A stretch of 9,758 bases of DNA from JAGOEF01 sp029564465 (GTDB taxonomy: Bacteria > Bacteroidota > Bacteroidia > Bacteroidales > ML635J-15): positions 1 to 9,758 of the forward strand of contig JAKQPY010000046.1 of assembly GCA_029564465.1 (NCBI GenBank). The letters run 5' to 3'. Position 1 is the stretch's first letter. Every line of letters starts with the position of its first letter. This document shows positions 7,739-9,758 of the stretch, piece by piece. Made by a program: the position numbers and the translations under genes. The notes beneath the pieces are model-generated. The model did no database searches. It saw nothing but the letters and a program-made list of their open reading frames with translations, and was not told where the DNA came from.

Positions 7739-7945
7739 ATAATTAGTAAAAATATTTCATTTAAATCCAACTAAGGGATATTTCGGACTAACCTGTCCCT
7801 ACTCAGCAGCGCATAACAACACATTTTGAAATCCGCAAATGGTGCAAAAAAAGTTCAAAAGCCACTATAATCTTGCCGCTATTATCTTAAAAATACGCAC
7901 AATTGTGTTTATTTATATAATAATAACAAAGCAGACAGATTAATT

Positions 7946-8116
7946 TTAAGAACTCATCTTATCGCTCTCATTCAAATGCTTCATGTCCTTCCCAAGCTTT
8001 TTATCGGGGAGGCAGGCATAAATTCGGGTCATTTCGAGCGAGGAGTGGTCCGGCATTTTTGAGACAGTTTCAACCGGGACGTTATAGTTGAGAATTACGG
8101 TGGTGGCATAGGAACC
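7946..8116 (-). pseudogene. tyrosine recombinase/integrase, C-terminal remnant
   Basis: Read on the minus strand, 56 codons run from an in-frame TGA at 8117-8119 to a TAA at 7946-7948. They include VILNYNVPVETVSKM, then PDHSSLEMTRIYACLPDKKL. This is the C-terminal end of a Bacteroidota-type tyrosine integrase: the block usually reading V-P-[IV]-E-T-V-S-K-M-L-G-H-[ST], with its histidine, followed by the catalytic-tyrosine segment [TQ]-x-I-Y-A. The tyrosine and the H of the DHSS block remain; the usual LG before the H is now PD. The RHTFA region is degraded: its arginine position may correspond to the TGA. Everything N-terminal, including the first catalytic arginine, is missing, so this fragment cannot be an active recombinase. 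It shows that a mobile element once inserted here and decayed. Confidence 0.8.
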
Positions 8117-8121
8117 TCAAT

Positions 8122-8154
8122 CGTTACCTGATTCGTTTTATAAAACAGGTAATG
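8122..8154. repeat. imperfect dyad with an internal palindrome
   Basis: CGTTACCTG (8122-8130) is mirrored by CAGGTAATG (8146-8154), with eight Watson-Crick pairs and one G-T pair. The palindrome TTTTATAAAA (8136-8145) lies inside the loop. It sits 3 bp upstream of the TGA that bounds the integrase remnant, so it may be a recombinase-site or deletion scar. That role is inference. Confidence 0.4.
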
Positions 8155-8210
8155 AACAAGTAACGAAACCCCATTGTAAGCTGTTGATTTTACCCAGTTG
8201 GTCTGAAAAC

Positions 8211-8244
8211 AAAAAAGCCTGAATTCATTGAATTTCAGGCTTTT
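8211..8244 (-). terminator. strong hairpin terminator, best on the minus strand
   Basis: AAAAGCCTGAA (8213-8223) and TTCAGGCTTTT (8234-8244) form a perfect eleven-pair inverted repeat around a 10-nt loop. On the minus strand the stem runs into six T (8216-8211) and then G and four T, a good Rho-independent terminator. On the plus strand only four T follow, so it may work weakly in both directions. It lies about 200 bp downstream of the minus-strand promoter at 8423-8454. Confidence 0.75.
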
Positions 8245-8340
8245 GCATTGTTTTGCTTTTCAGCTCAGCAGTCCGACGGGGACTTTATGTTTTGTAATAA
8301 AACCTTTGCTGTGCAAGAAATTCACGACACGCAAAAACCG

Positions 8341-8362
8341 TGGTAACGAAATGGTAACGAAA
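8341..8362. repeat. 11-bp perfect tandem repeat, two copies
   Basis: TGGTAACGAAA occurs twice without interruption (8341-8351 and 8352-8362). A related AGTAACGAAA is at 8159-8168, and the inverted core CGTTACC is at 8122-8128. Paired or spaced copies like this are often protein-binding sites; here the protein is unknown. Confidence 0.6.
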
Positions 8363-8422
8363 AAAAAGAACTTCATCGGGGAATCGAACTTCCCCACTTT
8401 GCATTTGCTTTCAATCCCGCAT

Positions 8423-8454
8423 CAAAGCTACAAAAAATAAAAATTACTTCCAAA
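8423..8454 (-). promoter_or_regulatory. full Bacteroidota consensus promoter, minus strand
   Basis: On the minus strand TTTG (8454-8451), 20 bp and TAGCTTTG (8430-8423) fit the consensus exactly, with the same spacing as the promoter at 4191-4222. Transcription would begin near 8417 and run left, through the tandem repeat, to the terminator at 8244-8211 and the integrase remnant beyond. It may be the old promoter of the integrase or of a short untranslated RNA. Confidence 0.55.
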
Positions 8455-8499
8455 AAGGAACGTGGGTTTTATTCCAAATGGGAACCAAATTTTTGAAAA

Positions 8500-8554
8500 T
8501 TGATAAAACTTATCAAGGTATTTTGATAAAGTGATAAAGTGAGGAAGTGATAAA
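8500..8554. repeat. 8-bp iteron array of KTGATAAA type with an adjacent palindrome
   Basis: Four adjoining 8-mers run TTGATAAA (8523), GTGATAAA (8531), GTGAGGAA (8539) and GTGATAAA (8547). Just before them, TTGATAA (8500-8506), AAC and TTATCAA (8510-8516) form a perfect dyad with the same TTGATAA core. The array lies about 45 bp upstream of the minus-strand promoter at 8423-8454, so an operator or iteron role is plausible. A simple slippage product cannot be excluded. Confidence 0.65.
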
Positions 8555-8772
8555 CTTTATAATCGATTTCAAGCCTTAAATATTCACTAAGAATGTCAGA
8601 AGCTGAGTTAAATTATTTTCAAGGATTTTATGATTTGCATTCAAACATGTATGTAAAAATTTTCAACAAGCAACAATAGCTCATTATAAACATTATTTTT
8701 GTTTGAATTTAGTTTAAGAAACTCCGTTATGGAACTAATTTCAACATTAAATCTTTCATTACGAAAATTAAA

Positions 8773-9420
8773 ATGAGAGCAAAAAATTTACACTTTATTC
8801 TGGTAGCAATCATTTTTGCCTCATCTTGTGATAAACCGGAATTGAAATCAAAACCGTTATTACATAAAAATGAAATCGAATGGATCAGGCAGCACATCAA
8901 AACCGCTTCTGATTTTGGACTTACTGCTGAAATTGCAAAGTTGCTGCCTAATGGGTGTGCTATTTTTTATGTGGGCAAAGGAAACATCAATTATGATAAA
9001 ACCGAAGATTACCTGATTATTACAGAAAACCATCAAACCGAGGACTTCAGAACACTGTACGTAATTCTTTCAAAAAACGACAAACACTATTTATTTGCCG
9101 AAAACGACAGTGCCATTGGTGGTAAATATTGTGGTGGAATGTACGGTGATTGTTTCAGGGAGGTTGTTTTCGGACCAGGTGGCTTTACTATTGAATTTTA
9201 TGGAGGAAGCGGCAACAATAAATGGTTGTTAAGCGATCAATTCAAATACGACAAAGCCAAAAACGAAATCTATCTTATTAAAGTTGGTGAAGCAGGCACT
9301 AAAACTATTGGTATAGAGCACGACCATAAAGATTTCGACAGTTTTGTAACTGAGACGGATTTTGGAAAAATACGCTTTACTGAATTTAGATATGGTAAAG
9401 ACTATTTTGGTCGGTATTAA
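8773..9420 (+). CDS. putative lipoprotein of unknown function
   Basis: The 215-residue product has a lipoprotein signal (MRAKN, hydrophobic 8-15, lipobox FASSC) with lipidated C19, so it should sit on the outer membrane. I do not recognise a named domain with confidence. The middle (about residues 66-165) has an N-Y-D-K-T-E-D-Y-L-I segment, an L-Y-V-I-L segment, then K-Y-C-G-G-M-Y-G-D and GGFTIEFYGGSGNNKW. That order resembles a family of uncharacterised bacterial lipoproteins with a D-x-N-x-D-x-x-x-D-Y repeat-like start and C-G-G-x-x-G-D, but this is recall only. Two cysteines (C120, C127) could form a disulfide. A -7-like TATTTTTG lies 71 bp upstream at 8694-8701, without a clear -33 element. 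Its lipobox repeats that of the FISUMP protein, although the mature parts are unrelated. Confidence 0.75.
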   Translation: MRAKNLHFILVAIIFASSCDKPELKSKPLLHKNEIEWIRQHIKTASDFGLTAEIAKLLPNGCAIFYVGKGNINYDKTEDYLIITENHQTEDFRTLYVILSKNDKHYLFAENDSAIGGKYCGGMYGDCFREVVFGPGGFTIEFYGGSGNNKWLLSDQFKYDKAKNEIYLIKVGEAGTKTIGIEHDHKDFDSFVTETDFGKIRFTEFRYGKDYFGRY

Positions 9421-9642
9421 TTGTTTCTATTCTTTTAAAGTAATCTCAATTGACCTAGTTAAAATTTCTAATGTATAACTATGAAATACGTAACAAGGCA
9501 GGTTGAAATTGTATACGCTTATTGGGGAAATAATAATGCAAATTCGCCAACCCACAAATCCTTATTTGTTTGATAATGGTGTCATAAATGCATTTTATAG
9601 AAGAATTTAAATAATAACACTGATGTCCGATAAAAACTTTTA

Positions 9643-9679
9643 AAGAAGCCAGCGCATAAGTCTGGCTTCTTCGTTTTTT
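9643..9679 (+). terminator. hairpin terminator in the transposase leader
   Basis: AAGAAGCCAG (9643-9652), a 9-nt loop, and CTGGCTTCTT (9662-9671) form a perfect ten-pair stem, followed by CG and six T (9674-9679). It sits between the lipoprotein gene and the transposase start. It could stop transcripts entering the insertion sequence from outside. Confidence 0.75.
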
Positions 9680-9710
9680 GTAGATTTGGTTTGCTAAAAC
9701 TTTTCTACAA
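9678..9710 (+). promoter_or_regulatory. inverted repeat touching the transposase start codon
   Basis: TTGTAGA (9678-9684) pairs with TCTACAA (9704-9710); the last A of the right arm is the A of the start codon. The 19-nt loop makes it a moderate hairpin. In a read-through transcript it could hide the start site. Confidence 0.4.
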
Positions 9711-9758
9711 TGGATAAAAATACGCATTTTTTTGGAACCTCCGTTTTCGGACAGCTAA
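9710..9758 (+). CDS. IS4-family transposase (DUF4372 type), N-terminal fragment
   Basis: Sixteen codons are visible before the window ends: MDKNTHFFGTSVFGQL. This matches the N-terminus I know from DUF4372-type IS4-family transposases of Bacteroidota (M-x-K-x-T-x-F-x-G-x-x-[VI]-F-x-Q-L). No catalytic DDE residue is within the window. The truncation is only the window edge; whether the gene is intact cannot be told. A terminator and an initiation-site hairpin directly upstream fit an insertion-sequence transposase. Confidence 0.7.
   Translation, partial: MDKNTHFFGTSVFGQL

Larger units (their letters stand above)
7662..8772. other. 1.1-kb stretch without an intact gene; decayed mobile-element remains
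   Basis: No convincing intact coding gene was found in this stretch. From left to right it holds an A/T-rich hairpin just after the FISUMP gene, about 200 bp with nothing recognisable, a tyrosine-integrase C-terminal remnant (minus strand), a dyad at 8122-8154, a strong terminator at 8211-8244, a small dyad AGTCC-GACGG-GGACT at 8270-8284, an 11-bp tandem repeat at 8341-8362, a dyad GGGGA/TCCCC at 8380-8397, a minus-strand consensus promoter at 8423-8454, and an 8-bp iteron array at 8500-8554. A -7-like box TATTTTTG at 8694-8701 may serve the lipoprotein at 8773. Confidence 0.6.
9620..9758 (+). mobile_element. left end of an insertion sequence, IS4-like (DUF4372), cut by the window edge
   Basis: The transposase start at 9710 is preceded by a leader with two hairpins, and the sequence runs off the window. 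I place the left end near 9620, where ctgatgtccgataaaaac begins, because it resembles the TGTCCG-containing ends I associate with such elements. That boundary is a guess: the right end and any target duplication are outside the window. The 200 bp between 9421 and the element hold no recognisable gene. Confidence 0.45.

Noticed and set aside
7898..7907. CACAATTGTG palindrome
   Set aside because: A single 10-bp palindrome in AT-rich DNA with no promoter nearby; expected by chance.
8380..8397. tRNA T-arm-like sequence on the minus strand (GGGGA, AGTTCGAT, TCCCC)
   Set aside because: It contains TTCGATT, but the perfect stem leaves an 8-nt loop and the canonical T-stem register does not pair. 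No matching acceptor 5' strand or anticodon arm is found upstream, so it is not a tRNA gene; a relic of an attachment site cannot be shown.
8285..8404. 39-codon minus-strand frame in the putative small RNA
   Set aside because: No similarity recognised and the frame crosses several hairpins; kept only as an alternative in the finding on that transcript.
8228..8440. 70-codon plus-strand reading frame
   Set aside because: It begins inside the terminator hairpin, crosses the tandem repeat and minus-strand promoter, and the product has no recognisable pattern.
8593..8679. 28-codon plus-strand frame starting MSEAELNYFQGF
   Set aside because: Too short to support and no start signal is visible.
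9481..9573. 30-codon plus-strand frame starting MKYVTRQVEIVY
   Set aside because: Short, no recognised family, no promoter.

Overview
The window looks like a chromosomal piece from a Bacteroidota bacterium, probably of the Bacteroidales/Marinilabiliales type. The evidence is threefold. Era and Der GTPase genes sit side by side. Several promoters fit the Bacteroidota consensus (TTTG, about 20 bp, TAnnTTTG), and gene starts lack a Shine-Dalgarno sequence. The protein families are also typical of the phylum: MORN_2/YwqK repeat protein, a T9SS-like C-terminal domain, a FISUMP lipoprotein and a Bacteroidota LuxE-like protein. No rRNA, tRNA or CRISPR array was seen.

Region 1 (1-4260), housekeeping. 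era (51-935) and der (955-2259) form a plus-strand operon of ribosome-assembly GTPases behind a TATCTTTG box. They converge, with only 6 bp between stop codons, on a minus-strand gene for an exported protein of about 600 aa made of about 23 MORN_2-like repeats. That gene is divergent from the next plus-strand gene across a 191-bp intergenic region holding one promoter in each direction.

Region 2 (4254-6430). A small exported Bacteroidota protein with a C-terminus resembling a type IX secretion sorting domain is followed by a strong hairpin terminator (GNRA loop, seven T). The terminator's T-tract directly touches the ATG of a LuxE-like acyl-protein synthetase gene. That gene is coupled (2-bp gap) to a DUF4180 gene. 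The pairing and the terminator position are the most interesting points in this half.

Region 3 (about 6480-9758), accessory. The sequence becomes visibly more AT-rich. It carries two unrelated lipoproteins that share the same IFASSC lipobox (a FISUMP-domain protein and an unrecognised 215-aa protein), separated by a 1.1-kb stretch without an intact gene. That stretch holds the C-terminal remnant of a tyrosine integrase on the minus strand. It also holds a minus-strand consensus promoter, an 8-bp iteron array, an 11-bp tandem repeat, hairpins and a strong terminator. Together these look like the ruins of an integrated element, with possibly a surviving short transcript of about 200 nt. The right edge enters an insertion sequence: a terminator hairpin, a second hairpin over the start codon, and the first 16 codons of an apparent IS4-type (DUF4372) transposase.
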